64,000 nucleotides of DNA, taken from NCBI GenBank assembly GCA_900142905.1, contig FSRV01000001.1, positions 434,001 through 498,000 of the forward strand, given 5' to 3'. Both the position numbers and the translations under genes were made by a program. Positions 1 through 13,693 of this stretch are shown in pieces; within the stretch, counting starts at the first letter, position 1, and the number at the start of each line of letters is the position of its first letter. The stretch is from Burkholderia sp. GAS332. GTDB taxonomy: Bacteria; Pseudomonadota; Gammaproteobacteria; Burkholderiales; Burkholderiaceae. Under the pieces are notes generated by a model. The model saw only the letters and a list, made by a program, of their open reading frames with translations, was not told where the DNA came from and made no database searches.

Positions 1-1
1 G

Positions 2-1417
2 GCGGCAACCGCCGACGTCGGTCGCGCCGACGACCTGGCCGGCGACGCAGACGGATCAGTTCCGCTACGGAGACAATCCGCAGCCTCTGCGCCCGACGAC
101 CTCACCGGAATCTCGGCGCTCGAAGGCCCACCGGTCCCGCTGCCTCCGCTCGCGCGCCTGAGCGACGCACCGAAAACGCCCGCAGACGCCAAACTAGCCG
201 CCGACGACAAACCGATCTCGCTTAATTTCCAGCGTGCCGAACTCGGCGCGGTACTCAACGCCTTCGCCCAGTTCACTGGACTGAACATCGTCGCGAGCGA
301 GAGAGTGCGCGGCACCGTTTCACTACGGCTCGACAAAGTGCCGTGGCGCACCGCGTTCGATACTTTGCTCGACGTCAACGGGCTGGCCATGGAGCGTCAC
401 GGCAACGTGATCTGGGTCGCACCGATCGCGGATCTGGCCGCGCGTGAGCGGCAACGTTTCGAAGCGCACGCGAGAGCTGCCGATCTTGAGCCGCTCGCAA
501 GCCGCACGTTCCAGTTGCAGTACGCCCGCGCCGAGGACGTGCGACGCCTGCTGAGCGGCGCCGGCAACCAGCGCGTGCTGTCCAAACGCGGCGCCGCGAC
601 GGCCGATCCGCGTACCAATCTGCTGTTCGTCACCGATCTCGAAGGACGCCTCGCGCAAATCACCGCCTTGCTTGCCTCCGTCGACCGGCCGACCCGTCAG
701 GTATTGATCGAGGCGCGTATCGTCGAAGGCGAGCAGGGTTTTTCACGCAATCTCGGTGTGCGGCTTTCCATGGCGGCGGCCAACGCCGAAGCCGACAACT
801 CCATCCGAGGGTTGACGGGAGGCAAGGACGGTTCCCTGTACGATCTGTCGGCGCGGCCGATTTCCGGTTTCGACGCCGCCACCGCCGGGCTGACCTTGTT
901 CGCCGCCGGGGCGACGCGGCTCCTGAACATCGAGCTGAGCGCGCTGGAGGCCGAAGGGCGCGGCGAAATCGTCTCGAGCCCCCGGGTCGTGACGGCGGAC
1001 CGGATGAAAGCGGTCGTCGAGCAGGGCACCGAGCTGCCCTATCAGGCGAAAGTGGGGCAGGGCGTCTCGGGCGTGCAGTTTCGCCGCGCCACGCTCAAAC
1101 TGGAGGTCGAGCCGCAAATCATGCCGGACGGCAGGGTGGTGCTGGACCTCGACGTCGCCAAAGACAGCGTCGGCGAGCAGACTGACGCCGGGCCCGCGAT
1201 CAACACCAAACACGTGCAAACGCGCGTCGAAGTCGAAGATGGTGGTACGGTGTCGATCGGCGGAATTTACGCGACCGACAACCGGGACGATGTGACGCGG
1301 GTGCCGGTCCTGGGCAAAATACCTGTTTTAGGTGCGCTTTTTCGCCATCGGGCCCATCGGGACCAGCGCAGTGAACTGGCCGTTTTCATCACGCCGCGCG
1401 TCGTTCAGACAAATTAG
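2..1417 (+). CDS. pilQ: Type IV pilus secretin PilQ, 3' part (5' end outside window)
   Basis: The frame is open from the first bases of the window to TAG at 1415-1417, so the gene begins upstream and about 471 codons are visible. The product is an outer-membrane secretin that forms the gated pore through which the type IV pilus emerges. A low-complexity Asp/Ala/Pro linker comes first, then an STN/N0-like segment (around nt 218-400, [16 protein letters not shown]), an N1-type domain, and the C-terminal secretin beta-barrel domain with [10 protein letters not shown] and a [14 protein letters not shown] signature near the end. The following aroK and aroB match the classical pilMNOPQ-aroKB arrangement. 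A type II secretion GspD homologue is less likely given this context and the short C-terminus. Confidence 0.88.
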   Translation, partial: AATADVGRADDLAGDADGSVPLRRQSAASAPDDLTGISALEGPPVPLPPLARLSDAPKTPADAKLAADDKPISLNFQRAELGAVLNAFAQFTGLNIVASERVRGTVSLRLDKVPWRTAFDTLLDVNGLAMERHGNVIWVAPIADLAARERQRFEAHARAADLEPLASRTFQLQYARAEDVRRLLSGAGNQRVLSKRGAATADPRTNLLFVTDLEGRLAQITALLASVDRPTRQVLIEARIVEGEQGFSRNLGVRLSMAAANAEADNSIRGLTGGKDGSLYDLSARPISGFDAATAGLTLFAAGATRLLNIELSALEAEGRGEIVSSPRVVTADRMKAVVEQGTELPYQAKVGQGVSGVQFRRATLKLEVEPQIMPDGRVVLDLDVAKDSVGEQTDAGPAINTKHVQTRVEVEDGGTVSIGGIYATDNRDDVTRVPVLGKIPVLGALFRHRAHRDQRSELAVFITPRVVQTN

Positions 1418-1523
1418 GGGCATGCTGCCGCCGCTCACTCGCGACGGTGCGCAGGCTCGACAAGGCAGCCGCTTTGCCAGTAAGCTGCGGCACGAACCAT
1501 ACCGGATTAGCCAGAGGACACCG

Positions 1524-2075
1524 TTGCAAGCGCGGGACGCATACGCCAATGTATTTTTTGTAGGGCTCATGGGGGCAGGCAAAACCACCGTGGGCCGGGC
1601 CATTGCGCGCCGTCTCGATCGCCCGTTCTTCGATTCCGACCATGAAATCGAGGCGCGCACGGGCGCGCGCATCCCGGTGATCTTCGAGCTGGAAGGCGAA
1701 GCGGGCTTTCGCGAGCGCGAAGCGCACGTGATTTCCGAGCTGACCGGGCGCGAAAATATCGTGCTGGCCACGGGCGGCGGGGCGGTGCTGCGGCCGGAAA
1801 ACCGCGAAGCGCTGCGAAATCGAGGTCTGGTGATCTATTTGCGCGCCAATCCGCACGATCTGTGGCTGCGTACCCGGCGCGACAAGAGTCGTCCGCTTTT
1901 GCAGACCGAAGACCCCAAAGCACGCCTCGAGGCGCTCTACGAAGTACGCGATCCGCTATACCGGGAATGCGCGCACTTTGTCATCGAAACCGGCCGGCCT
2001 TCGGTCAACGGACTCGTCAACATGGTTCTGATGCAGCTCGAGATGGCCGGCGTCGCCAAACATCCTGCGTCATAA
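1524..2075 (+). CDS. aroK: Shikimate kinase
   Basis: Phosphorylates shikimate at the 3-hydroxyl using ATP, the fifth step towards chorismate in the cytoplasm. With a TTG start at 1524 (AGAGGA about 8 nt upstream) the protein is 183 aa, a normal length. It has a Walker A loop GLMGAGKT (residues 14-21), the shikimate-binding DSD motif (37-39) and the GGGAV segment. The frame stays open upstream to about 1332, inside the secretin tail, but that extension has no kinase similarity. The stop overlaps an upstream ATG of the aroB frame (TAATG), so the two genes are probably translationally coupled. The start choice is an inference from the ribosome binding site and family length. Confidence 0.93.
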   Translation: MQARDAYANVFFVGLMGAGKTTVGRAIARRLDRPFFDSDHEIEARTGARIPVIFELEGEAGFREREAHVISELTGRENIVLATGGGAVLRPENREALRNRGLVIYLRANPHDLWLRTRRDKSRPLLQTEDPKARLEALYEVRDPLYRECAHFVIETGRPSVNGLVNMVLMQLEMAGVAKHPAS

Positions 2076-2083
2076 TGGACCGT

Positions 2084-3160
2084 ATGATTACCGTTAATGT
2101 CGAACTGGGCGAGCGCGCCTACCCCATCCATATCGGTGCTGATCTGATCAGCCAGACCGCGTTGTTCGCGCCGCATATCGCCGGCAGCTCGGTCACCATC
2201 GTCACGAATACCACGGTCGACCCGCTCTACGGCGACACGCTGCGCGCGGCGCTTGCGCCGCTCGGCAAACAGGTGTCCACGGTCGTTTTGCCGGACGGCG
2301 AAGCGTACAAGAACCTCGAAACCTTGAATCTGATTTTCGACGCGCTGCTGGGCTCGCGCGCTGATCGCAAGACCACGCTGATCGCTCTCGGCGGCGGTGT
2401 GATCGGCGACATGACGGGGTTTGCCGCGGCCTGCTACATGCGCGGCGTGCCGTTCATCCAGGTGCCGACCACCTTGCTGTCGCAAGTCGATTCGTCGGTG
2501 GGCGGCAAGACCGGCATCAACCATCCGCTCGGCAAGAACATGATCGGCGCGTTCTACCAGCCGCAGGCTGTGATCGCCGACATCGGCGCGCTGCGTACGC
2601 TGCCGGCGCGCGAACTGGCCGCGGGCGTCGCTGAAGTGATCAAGACCGGCGCGATTGCCGACGCCGGTTTCTTCAACTGGATCGAAGCGAACATTGAGGC
2701 GCTCAATCGCTGCGAGCCGCAAGCGCTGGCCGAGGCGGTCAAGCGCTCGTGCGAGATCAAGGCGTCGGTCGTGGCGCAGGACGAGCGCGAAGGCGGACTG
2801 CGCGCGATCCTCAACTTCGGCCACACCTTCGGCCATGCGATCGAAGCCGGCCTCGGCTACGGCGAATGGTTGCACGGCGAGGCGGTCGGCTGCGGAATGG
2901 TGATGGCGGCGGACCTGTCCGTGCGCATGGGCTATCTCGACGAAGCGGCGCGTAAGCGTCTGGTCGACGTGATCGTTGCCGCGCATCTGCCCACCCGGGC
3001 GCCTGCGCTCGGCGAGTCGCGTTATGTCGACCTCATGCGGGTCGACAAGAAGGCGGAAGCCGGTGCGATCAAATTCATTCTGCTGAAGCGTTTCGGTGAG
3101 ACGCTGATCACCCAGGCGCCCGACGCCGAGGTGCACGCCACGCTGGCCGCTGCCGTCTAG
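2084..3160 (+). CDS. aroB: 3-dehydroquinate synthase
   Basis: Converts DAHP to 3-dehydroquinate (second step of the shikimate pathway; NAD+ and a divalent metal as cofactors). The 358-aa product has the NAD-binding stretch [13 protein letters not shown], the [19 protein letters not shown] block and the metal-ligand motifs GHTFGHAIE and LHGEAVG, all typical of AroB. Translation could begin at ATG 2075, overlapping the aroK stop, or at ATG 2084 (MITVNVELG). The second gives the usual family N-terminus and is chosen here. It is co-transcribed with aroK. Confidence 0.95.
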   Translation: MITVNVELGERAYPIHIGADLISQTALFAPHIAGSSVTIVTNTTVDPLYGDTLRAALAPLGKQVSTVVLPDGEAYKNLETLNLIFDALLGSRADRKTTLIALGGGVIGDMTGFAAACYMRGVPFIQVPTTLLSQVDSSVGGKTGINHPLGKNMIGAFYQPQAVIADIGALRTLPARELAAGVAEVIKTGAIADAGFFNWIEANIEALNRCEPQALAEAVKRSCEIKASVVAQDEREGGLRAILNFGHTFGHAIEAGLGYGEWLHGEAVGCGMVMAADLSVRMGYLDEAARKRLVDVIVAAHLPTRAPALGESRYVDLMRVDKKAEAGAIKFILLKRFGETLITQAPDAEVHATLAAAV

Positions 3161-3237
3161 ACCGACTCGGCGAGGGCTTGGCAGCAAGGCAATGCGCACC
3201 CGCGTCACGAGGCGCCGCCCATGTTTCGGAGAATCCG

Positions 3238-4440
3238 GTGACTGACAGGCGCAGCGACGATGTAAAGCATGACCCGGCAGGCACGCCCGTGAGTGGCGTG
3301 CCTTCGCCGGAAGCACTCGAAGCGCATCTCGCGCCGTATGCGGCACATTCCGCCCAATCGCGCGGCCGCCGTTATCCCGAAACCGCGCCCAGCGCGCGCA
3401 CCGAATTCCAGCGCGATCGCGACCGCATCGTCCACTCGACGGCGTTCCGCCGGCTCGAGTACAAAACGCAGGTATTCGTGAATCACGAGGGCGATCTGTT
3501 TCGCACGCGACTCACCCATAGCCTGGAGGTAGCGCAGATCGCCCGTTCGGTTGCCCGCAATCTGCGTGTCAACGAGGATCTCGTCGAAGCCATTTCGCTT
3601 GCGCACGATCTCGGCCATACGCCGTTCGGCCATGCAGGCCAGGATGCGCTGAACGAATGCATGCGCGAACATGGCGGCTTCGAGCACAACCTGCAAAGCC
3701 TTGCGGTGGTCGACGATCTGGAAGAGCACTATGGCGCGTTCAACGGCCTGAATCTCTGCTTCGAAACGCGGGAAGGCATTCTCAAGCATTGCTCGCGCGA
3801 GAATGCGCGGCGCCTCGGCGCGCTCGGTGAGCGTTTTCTGGAGGGGCGGCAGCCTTCCATCGAAGCGCAGATCGCCAATGTCGCCGATGAGATCGCGTAC
3901 AACAATCACGATGTCGACGACGGCTTGCGCTCGGGCCTGCTCACAGTGGAGCAGCTGGCCGAAGTGGAGTTATGGCAGACGCACTACGCGGCGGCGCGTG
4001 GCGACTTCCCGCAGATTGAAGGGCGCCGGCTGATTCACGAGACCGTGCGCCGCATTATCAACACGTTGATCGTCGACCTGATCGACACGACCTCGCTCAA
4101 TCTTGCAAAGCACGCGCCGGCCTCGCTGGACGCCGTGCGCGCCGCACCGCCGCTGGTCGCGCATAGCGAAGCGATCGCGGCGCAGGCGGCGGCACTCAAG
4201 CGTTTTCTATTCAAGAACCTGTATCGCCACTATCGCGTCATGCGCATGGCCAACAAGGCGCGCCGCGTCGTGGCCGGGCTGTTCGACGCATTCACGGACG
4301 ATCCGCGGCTCTTGCCACCCAGCTATCAATCGACGGACGTGTCGCAGCAGCCGCGCCTGATCGCCCACTACATCGCGGGCATGACGGATCGATATGCGGT
4401 GAAGGAGTATCAGCGGCTGTTCGTGATCGACGACAACTGA
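3238..4440 (+). CDS. dgt: Deoxyguanosinetriphosphate triphosphohydrolase-like protein (HD domain)
   Basis: Predicted to hydrolyse dNTPs to deoxynucleosides and triphosphate, contributing to nucleotide-pool control. The 400-aa protein has the HD-superfamily metal-binding residues in RLTHSLEV and [15 protein letters not shown], plus [13 protein letters not shown], the arrangement of the type 2 dGTPase-like family, which is shorter than E. coli Dgt. The start is taken as GTG 3238, preceded by GGAG about 8 nt upstream; an in-frame TTG at 3178 has no clear ribosome binding site. It lies 77 nt after aroB and may share its transcript. Substrate preference cannot be read from the sequence. Confidence 0.87.
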   Translation: MTDRRSDDVKHDPAGTPVSGVPSPEALEAHLAPYAAHSAQSRGRRYPETAPSARTEFQRDRDRIVHSTAFRRLEYKTQVFVNHEGDLFRTRLTHSLEVAQIARSVARNLRVNEDLVEAISLAHDLGHTPFGHAGQDALNECMREHGGFEHNLQSLAVVDDLEEHYGAFNGLNLCFETREGILKHCSRENARRLGALGERFLEGRQPSIEAQIANVADEIAYNNHDVDDGLRSGLLTVEQLAEVELWQTHYAAARGDFPQIEGRRLIHETVRRIINTLIVDLIDTTSLNLAKHAPASLDAVRAAPPLVAHSEAIAAQAAALKRFLFKNLYRHYRVMRMANKARRVVAGLFDAFTDDPRLLPPSYQSTDVSQQPRLIAHYIAGMTDRYAVKEYQRLFVIDDN

Positions 4441-4478
4441 ACGAACTGGCGCCGGCAGGTATCGGCGCTTGACCGGCG

Positions 4479-4494
4479 TCGGAGCCGGCTCCGA
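4479..4494. repeat. 16-bp perfect palindrome between convergent genes
   Basis: TCGGAGCCGGCTCCGA reads identically on both strands and lies in the 95-bp gap between the convergent dgt and DUF883 genes. The flanks GTATCGG (4459-4465) and CCGATAC (4491-4497) can pair in an alternative hairpin. No T-tract follows on either strand, so it is not a typical intrinsic terminator, although a factor-dependent termination role is possible. Confidence 0.5.
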
Positions 4495-4535
4495 TACAGC
4501 AAGCCGGCTCTTCATCCTCATTTGGCACAACCCGT

Positions 4536-4916
4536 CTAGCGCAGCCGCGATGCGAGCAGCGCGCCCGCGATTAGCGCAGCGCCGCCGACGATCGCAATCG
4601 TCTGCCAGGGGTTTTCACGCACGTAGTCTTCAGCGTCGGCGATCGCCACCTCGGCGCGTTCCCGCATGGCTTCGCGGGTGTCGTTCAGGCGCGCGCGCGC
4701 GGCGTCGAGTTGCGTTCGCAGTTTGCTGCGCAGCGCCGCTGCATCCGCGCCGGTGCCGTCTGCCAGGGTGGATTCGAGTTCCGACATCAGCGTGCGTAGT
4801 TCGCCTGCGATATCTTCGGCTGCATGGCGGCTATGGCGAGCGATGCGCCGCGCACGGCGGCTTGTGGTGGTCCAGGATTCGCCGAGGGCGTCTCGCGTAT
4901 TGGGAAGTGCTGTCAT
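4536..4916 (-). CDS. DUF883 family membrane-anchored protein (ElaB/YqjD-like)
   Basis: 126-aa protein with a long charged helical body (residues about 10-100, rich in Ala/Arg/Glu, likely amphipathic or coiled coil) and one C-terminal hydrophobic helix (IAIVGGAALIAGALL) followed by SRLR. This is the ElaB/YqjD/DUF883 layout; in E. coli such proteins are C-tail-anchored inner-membrane proteins that bind ribosomes in stationary phase. ATG 4916 is chosen because AAGGAG lies 6 nt upstream; a longer in-frame start at 4958 lacks this. It is probably monocistronic. The ribosome role is family knowledge, not shown here. Confidence 0.82.
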   Translation of the reverse strand: MTALPNTRDALGESWTTTSRRARRIARHSRHAAEDIAGELRTLMSELESTLADGTGADAAALRSKLRTQLDAARARLNDTREAMRERAEVAIADAEDYVRENPWQTIAIVGGAALIAGALLASRLR

Positions 4917-5166
4917 GGTCGCTCCTTCGATGGGAGTGAAAAGGTCCCACGCTGTCACGCAGACACACGTTGCCGCGCGGGAAATGCCCTAGGAACGCAA
5001 CTTCGGTGCCACACCCGCAGCGCCTGCCCACCTTGGCGCGGACCCACATTCCTCAGCAGATATTGCACGAGCCAATTCAATGGCGGGTTAAATTTACAAA
5101 CGCTCACACCTGCCCGCTGGGTGAGCTTCCCACGCCGCGATCAGCCTCCCGGCTAGCGCGCAACAT

Positions 5167-5199
5167 AAAAAACGCCGTCATGGGATGTATGACGGCGTT
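5167..5199 (-). terminator. Intrinsic terminator downstream of ompW
   Basis: Arms 5171-5181 and 5189-5199 are a perfect 11-bp inverted repeat (AACGCCGTCAT / ATGACGGCGTT) with a 7-nt loop. On the minus strand the hairpin runs into TTTTTTATG, a classical rho-independent signal about 60 nt after the ompW stop. The rest of 4917-5256 holds no convincing gene. Confidence 0.85.
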
Positions 5200-5256
5200 G
5201 TCCAAGTCACGAAAATTCGACTACCCTAAGTCAACAGCCCCTAATTTTGTGAGGCG

Positions 5257-5982
5257 TTAGAAACGGTAACCGATGTTGACGTAGGAAACGATCGGGTTGA
5301 GTCTGATCTTGGTTTGCGATTGCACATTCAGCGTGCCGACCGGGGTGGCAGCGGCCGAGTTCAGCTTGGCGGTCGTGCTGAGCGGCAGGTACGAGATCGA
5401 CACACCCGCGAACCAGTGCTGGTTGAACGCATAGGTGAAACCTGCATTAAACACCGGTGCCCACGAACTATCCGTAGAGACGCTGGTCGGACCATGCAGT
5501 ACGTTCGCCTGGAACACGCTATTGGTGATCTCTGCATCAGTGAACCAGACGCGGCTCACGCCAATGCCGAGATACGGGCGGAACGTGGCGGTCGGCGCGT
5601 TGAAGTAGTACTTGAACAGCAGAGTCGGGCTCCACTGTTTTGCCTGGCCGAGCTTGCCGAATTGGGCGAGGTTGCCCGAGCCTTCGAGGTCGAACGAAGG
5701 CGGGACGCCGATCACGAACTCGGTCGCAATGTGATCTGTGACGAAGTAACCGGCGGTGAAGCCGATCGTGTCGGCCGAATCCAGCTTTGCCCCGGTGTTA
5801 GGTTGTGTGAGATTGGTCGGGCTGCCACCTATGCTCGTCACGGTCAGCGGGTCGCTGTTCGACTGAGGCGCAAGATGGAACCAACCTGTCGTGACGTAAA
5901 AACTTCCGGCCGATTGCGCATGTGCTGCCGTTGTCATGCAGGCTAGTGCGGCGATCCCCGTTACGGCCTGTTTTAATTTCAT
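5257..5982 (-). CDS. ompW: OmpW family outer membrane protein
   Basis: 241-aa protein with a cleavable signal peptide (cleavage predicted after AAHA, residues 19-22) and a C-terminal aromatic residue (GYRF) typical of outer-membrane beta-barrels. Internal motifs such as ATEFVIG, PTLLFKYYFN and FRPYLGIGVSRVWF match the eight-stranded OmpW family, which forms a small channel for hydrophobic compounds. A strong GGAGGAG site precedes ATG 5982. It is a single-gene unit with its own terminator. Confidence 0.92.
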   Translation of the reverse strand: MKLKQAVTGIAALACMTTAAHAQSAGSFYVTTGWFHLAPQSNSDPLTVTSIGGSPTNLTQPNTGAKLDSADTIGFTAGYFVTDHIATEFVIGVPPSFDLEGSGNLAQFGKLGQAKQWSPTLLFKYYFNAPTATFRPYLGIGVSRVWFTDAEITNSVFQANVLHGPTSVSTDSSWAPVFNAGFTYAFNQHWFAGVSISYLPLSTTAKLNSAAATPVGTLNVQSQTKIRLNPIVSYVNIGYRF

Positions 5983-6168
5983 ATGTGCTCCTCCAAAAAG
6001 GCCCGCTCATTATGACTACAACGTTTGAAACAAACCATACGCGGCGGTTAGAGCTTTCTCCCTAGGCCCCGCGCGGTTTCTGGCTCAGCCGCGCCGCGCC
6101 GAACCTCGGGCGCATGCGGCTCTTCGGACCTTCGGGTATGTACCAACGCGACTATTGGATACTTCAGC

Positions 6169-6876
6169 ATGGCACGGCTTGCACGTCTCTATGTCCCTGA
6201 CCAGCCGCAGCACGTCATCCTCCGCGGACTGGATCAGCAGCCCGCGTTCGTCGATGACCAGGACTACGAGCTTTTCATCGACTGCTTGAAAGCGGCTTCA
6301 CGCGACCATCACTTGTCCATCCACGCGTATGCGTTGATGCCGGGTTCTGTCCAACTGCTCGTCACGCCCACTGAGGAGTCGAGCTTGCCGAAGGCAATGC
6401 AGGCGGTGGGGCGCCGCTACGTTGCGCACTTCAACCGGCGTTATGCGCGCCGCGGCACGCTGTGGGAGGGCCGCTACCGCGCTACGGTAATCGAAGGTGA
6501 GCGCTATTTTCTGCTGGCGAGCCGCGTTGTCGAGATGTCACCGGTGCGTGCCGGGCTCGTCAGCGCGCCCGAGGACTATCGCTGGTCGAGCTACCGCCAC
6601 CACATCGGCCTGACGCTCGACAGCCTGATTACCGACCACCCGTTGTACTGGTCGCTCGGCAATACGCCTTTCGAGCGACAGCGCGCGTACCGTGAACTGT
6701 GCGAGCAGCCACTCGACGAACGCGAAGCCAGTCAGCTTCAGCAGGCCACCTTGAAAGGCTGGGTTTTGGGCAGCGACACCTATCGGGAGTGGGCGGCACG
6801 GGCCGCCAACCGGCGCGTTTCGCCGCTGCCGCGTGGGCGGCCGCGCAAGGTCCGCGAAACGCCGCAGACGCAATAA
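6169..6876 (+). CDS. RAYT/Y1_Tnp (IS200-like) transposase homologue with degenerate HUH motif
   Basis: 235-aa protein recognisable as a REP-associated tyrosine transposase relative: N-terminal MARLARLYVP, QHVILRG (15-20), HAYALMP (52-58), YVAHFNRRYARRGTLWEGRYR (84-104) and the downstream SPVRAGLV...DYRWSSYRHH block. The metal-binding HUH motif, normally NHVHLL right after LMP, reads GSVQLL (59-64), so both histidines are gone. No flanking terminal repeats or target-site duplication are visible. It stands alone between ompW and gltB with its own terminator. This is best described as a domesticated or inactive relative; nicking activity should not be assumed. Confidence 0.85.
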   Translation: MARLARLYVPDQPQHVILRGLDQQPAFVDDQDYELFIDCLKAASRDHHLSIHAYALMPGSVQLLVTPTEESSLPKAMQAVGRRYVAHFNRRYARRGTLWEGRYRATVIEGERYFLLASRVVEMSPVRAGLVSAPEDYRWSSYRHHIGLTLDSLITDHPLYWSLGNTPFERQRAYRELCEQPLDEREASQLQQATLKGWVLGSDTYREWAARAANRRVSPLPRGRPRKVRETPQTQ

Positions 6877-6904
6877 AGCGTTTCGCATCAAAGCGCTGCA
6901 CCCG

Positions 6905-6935
6905 AAACGGCATCTTTGCATGCCGTTTTCTTTTG
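6905..6935 (+). terminator. Intrinsic terminator after the RAYT-like gene
   Basis: AAACGGCAT (6905-6913), loop CTTTGC, ATGCCGTTT (6920-6928), then TCTTTT. This perfect 9-bp stem, 29 nt after the stop codon, would separate the transposase homologue from gltB. Confidence 0.75.
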
Positions 6936-7014
6936 CACCTTTTTGATGTGGCACTAATAAAAAACAACCGCAATGCACCAATTTGATAATTGGGGTTCAA
7001 TCATCACGTTTTAT

Positions 7015-7044
7015 TTGCTATTCCATTGATTCGTCGCGTATATT
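7015..7044 (+). promoter_or_regulatory. Possible sigma70 promoter for gltB
   Basis: TTGCTA (7015-7020) and TATATT (7039-7044) are separated by 18 bp in an AT-rich patch about 130 nt before gltB. Just upstream, CCAAT TTGATA ATTGG (6978-6993) is a small inverted repeat that could be an operator. The match is moderate and is inferred by eye. Confidence 0.35.
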
Positions 7045-7173
7045 CCGAATTCCGGTACTTTTTGATACGCGTAGCATTCAAGCGTACTGAGACGCCGACG
7101 CGGTTGCGGTGCGCACTGCGGCAATAGAAAAACGGTTTAACGGCCTGTCCGGCCCCTCACAGACGGTGTCCCC

Positions 7174-11877
<4,704 letters not shown>

Positions 11878-11921
11878 CTGACCCGCCCGCGGCTCGACCC
11901 GCAGACGTCACACTTAGCCGT

Positions 11922-11960
11922 ACCCGCCGCTCGACTATTTGATGGTTCGACGCGGCGGGT
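11922..11960 (+). other. Intercistronic hairpin between gltB and gltD
   Basis: ACCCGCCGC (11922-11930) pairs perfectly with GCGGCGGGT (11952-11960), and an inner TCGA/TCGA pair extends the stem. It lies in the 123-nt gap between gltB and gltD with no T-run following, so it could be an RNA processing or stabilising element rather than a terminator. Confidence 0.55.
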
Positions 11961-12000
11961 GTAGATCACCTCACTTGATACAGATAGAGAAGAGAACCAC

Positions 12001-13470
12001 ATGGGCAAGGCAACCGGTTTTCTCGAGTATGAGCGCCGCCACGAGGCGTATGAAGCTCCGCTCACGCGTGTGAAGCACTACAAGGAATTCGTCGCGGCAC
12101 TGACCGACGACGAAGCAAAGATTCAAGGCGCGCGTTGCATGGACTGCGGCATTCCGTTCTGCAACAACGGCTGCCCGGTGAACAACATCATCCCGGACTT
12201 CAACGACCTGGTGTTCCATCAGGACTGGAAGAACGCGATCGAAGTGCTGCACTCGACGAACAACTTCCCCGAGTTCACGGGCCGCATCTGCCCGGCGCCG
12301 TGCGAAGCGGCGTGCACGCTCGGCATCAACGACGACCCGGTGGGCATCAAGTCGATCGAACACGCGATCATCGACAAAGCGTGGGCCGAAGGCTGGGTCG
12401 CGCCGCTGCCGCCGAAGCACAAGACGGGTAAGAAGGTTGCCGTGGTCGGATCCGGCCCTGCCGGTATGGCCGTCGCGCAGCAACTCGCGCGCGTGGGGCA
12501 CGATGTCACCGTGTTCGAAAAGAACGACCGCATCGGCGGCTTGCTGCGTTATGGCATTCCCGACTTCAAGCTGGAAAAGTGGCTGATCGATCGCCGCATG
12601 CGCCAGATGGAAGCTGAAGGCGTGACGTTCCGCGCCAACGTGTTCGTTGGCAAGGCGGATACGCTGCCGGAACATATCGGCAATACCGCGAAGGAAACCA
12701 TCACGCCGGCCGAACTGAAAGAACAGTTCGACGCGGTCGTGATCGCTGGCGGTTCCGAAACGCCGCGCGATCTGCCGGTGCCGGGCCGCGAGCTGGAAGG
12801 TATCCACTACGCGATGGAGTTCCTGCCGCAGCAGAACAAGGTCAACGCCGGTGACAAGGTCGTGAACCAACTGCTCGCCAAGGGCAAGCATGTGGTCGTG
12901 ATCGGTGGCGGCGATACGGGTTCGGACTGCGTCGGTACGTCGAACCGTCATGGCGCGAAGAGCGTCACGCAATTCGAACTGCTGCCGCAACCGCCGGAAG
13001 AAGAAAACAAGCCGCTCGTGTGGCCGTACTGGCCGATCAAGCTGCGCACGTCGTCGTCGCATGACGAAGGCTGCTCGCGTGACTGGGCCGTCGCGACCAA
13101 GCGCCTCGAAGGCAAGAACGGCAAGGTCGAGAAGCTGATCGCCGCGCGCGTCGAATGGAAAGACGGCAAGATGCAGGAAGTGCCGAACTCGGAATTCGAA
13201 ATGAAGGCCGATCTGGTGCTGCTGGCCATGGGCTTCACGCAACCGGTGTCGCCGGTGCTCGAAGCGTTCGGTGTCGATAAGGACAACCGTGGCAACGTGC
13301 GTGCTGCGACTGAAGGCGACAAGGCGTATTACACGTCGGTGGACAAGGTCTTCACCGCGGGCGATATGCGTCGTGGCCAGTCGCTGGTGGTGTGGGCAAT
13401 TCGCGAAGGCCGCCAGTGTGCACGTTCGGTCGATGCATTCCTGATGGGGCATTCGGAACTGCCGCGTTAA
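12001..13470 (+). CDS. gltD: Glutamate synthase (NADPH) small subunit
   Basis: Flavoprotein that takes electrons from NADPH and passes them through two 4Fe-4S clusters to GltB. The 489-aa sequence has N-terminal cysteine clusters ([16 protein letters not shown] and [12 protein letters not shown]), an FAD-binding GSGPAG at 150-155 and an NAD(P)H-binding GGGDTGSDC motif later. The C-terminal [14 protein letters not shown] block closes the FAD site. AGAGAAGAG precedes ATG 12001. It follows gltB in the same direction. Confidence 0.97.
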   Translation: MGKATGFLEYERRHEAYEAPLTRVKHYKEFVAALTDDEAKIQGARCMDCGIPFCNNGCPVNNIIPDFNDLVFHQDWKNAIEVLHSTNNFPEFTGRICPAPCEAACTLGINDDPVGIKSIEHAIIDKAWAEGWVAPLPPKHKTGKKVAVVGSGPAGMAVAQQLARVGHDVTVFEKNDRIGGLLRYGIPDFKLEKWLIDRRMRQMEAEGVTFRANVFVGKADTLPEHIGNTAKETITPAELKEQFDAVVIAGGSETPRDLPVPGRELEGIHYAMEFLPQQNKVNAGDKVVNQLLAKGKHVVVIGGGDTGSDCVGTSNRHGAKSVTQFELLPQPPEEENKPLVWPYWPIKLRTSSSHDEGCSRDWAVATKRLEGKNGKVEKLIAARVEWKDGKMQEVPNSEFEMKADLVLLAMGFTQPVSPVLEAFGVDKDNRGNVRAATEGDKAYYTSVDKVFTAGDMRRGQSLVVWAIREGRQCARSVDAFLMGHSELPR

Positions 13471-13481
13471 TGTCTCCGGTT

Positions 13482-13507
13482 GGTTTCCGCCTGATGGCGT
13501 AGAAACC
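13482..13507 (+). other. Stem-loop just after gltD
   Basis: GGTTTC-CGCC-TGAT-GGCG-TA-GAAACC forms a compact 10-bp hairpin 12 nt after the gltD stop. It has no T-run and precedes the true terminator at 13579, so it may protect the 3' end of the transcript. Confidence 0.45.
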
Positions 13508-13578
13508 GGCTAATGCTTGCAGGACGAGGTGGAGACGACAAAGCGGTACATAAGCAGTACCCCAAAGCGGTAAAAAAC

Positions 13579-13620
13579 AAAGCCGGGCACCTGAGAGGGT
13601 GACCCGGCTTTTCCGTTTTT
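13579..13620. terminator. Bidirectional terminator between gltD and dadA
   Basis: AAAGCCGGG (13579-13587) pairs with CCCGGCTTT (13603-13611). The plus strand continues TTCCGTTTTT and the minus strand continues GTTTTTTACC, so it can stop both the gltBD and the convergent MFS-dadA transcripts. Confidence 0.8.
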
Positions 13621-13693
13621 GCGACGCACAGAACGTCCTGTCTATGCGTTGGGTCGCGAGTGACGCCCCGCGCCAGGCCGCACAGTCATTGCG

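Noticed and set aside
1332-1523. N-terminal extension of aroK inside the pilQ 3' end
   Set aside because: No kinase similarity and it overlaps the secretin coding region; the TTG at 1524 gives the standard protein.
6171-6190. Sigma54-like TGGCAC...TTGCA at the start of the RAYT-like gene
   Set aside because: The GG-GC spacing is 2 bp too short for a -24/-12 promoter, and the sequence is inside the coding region.
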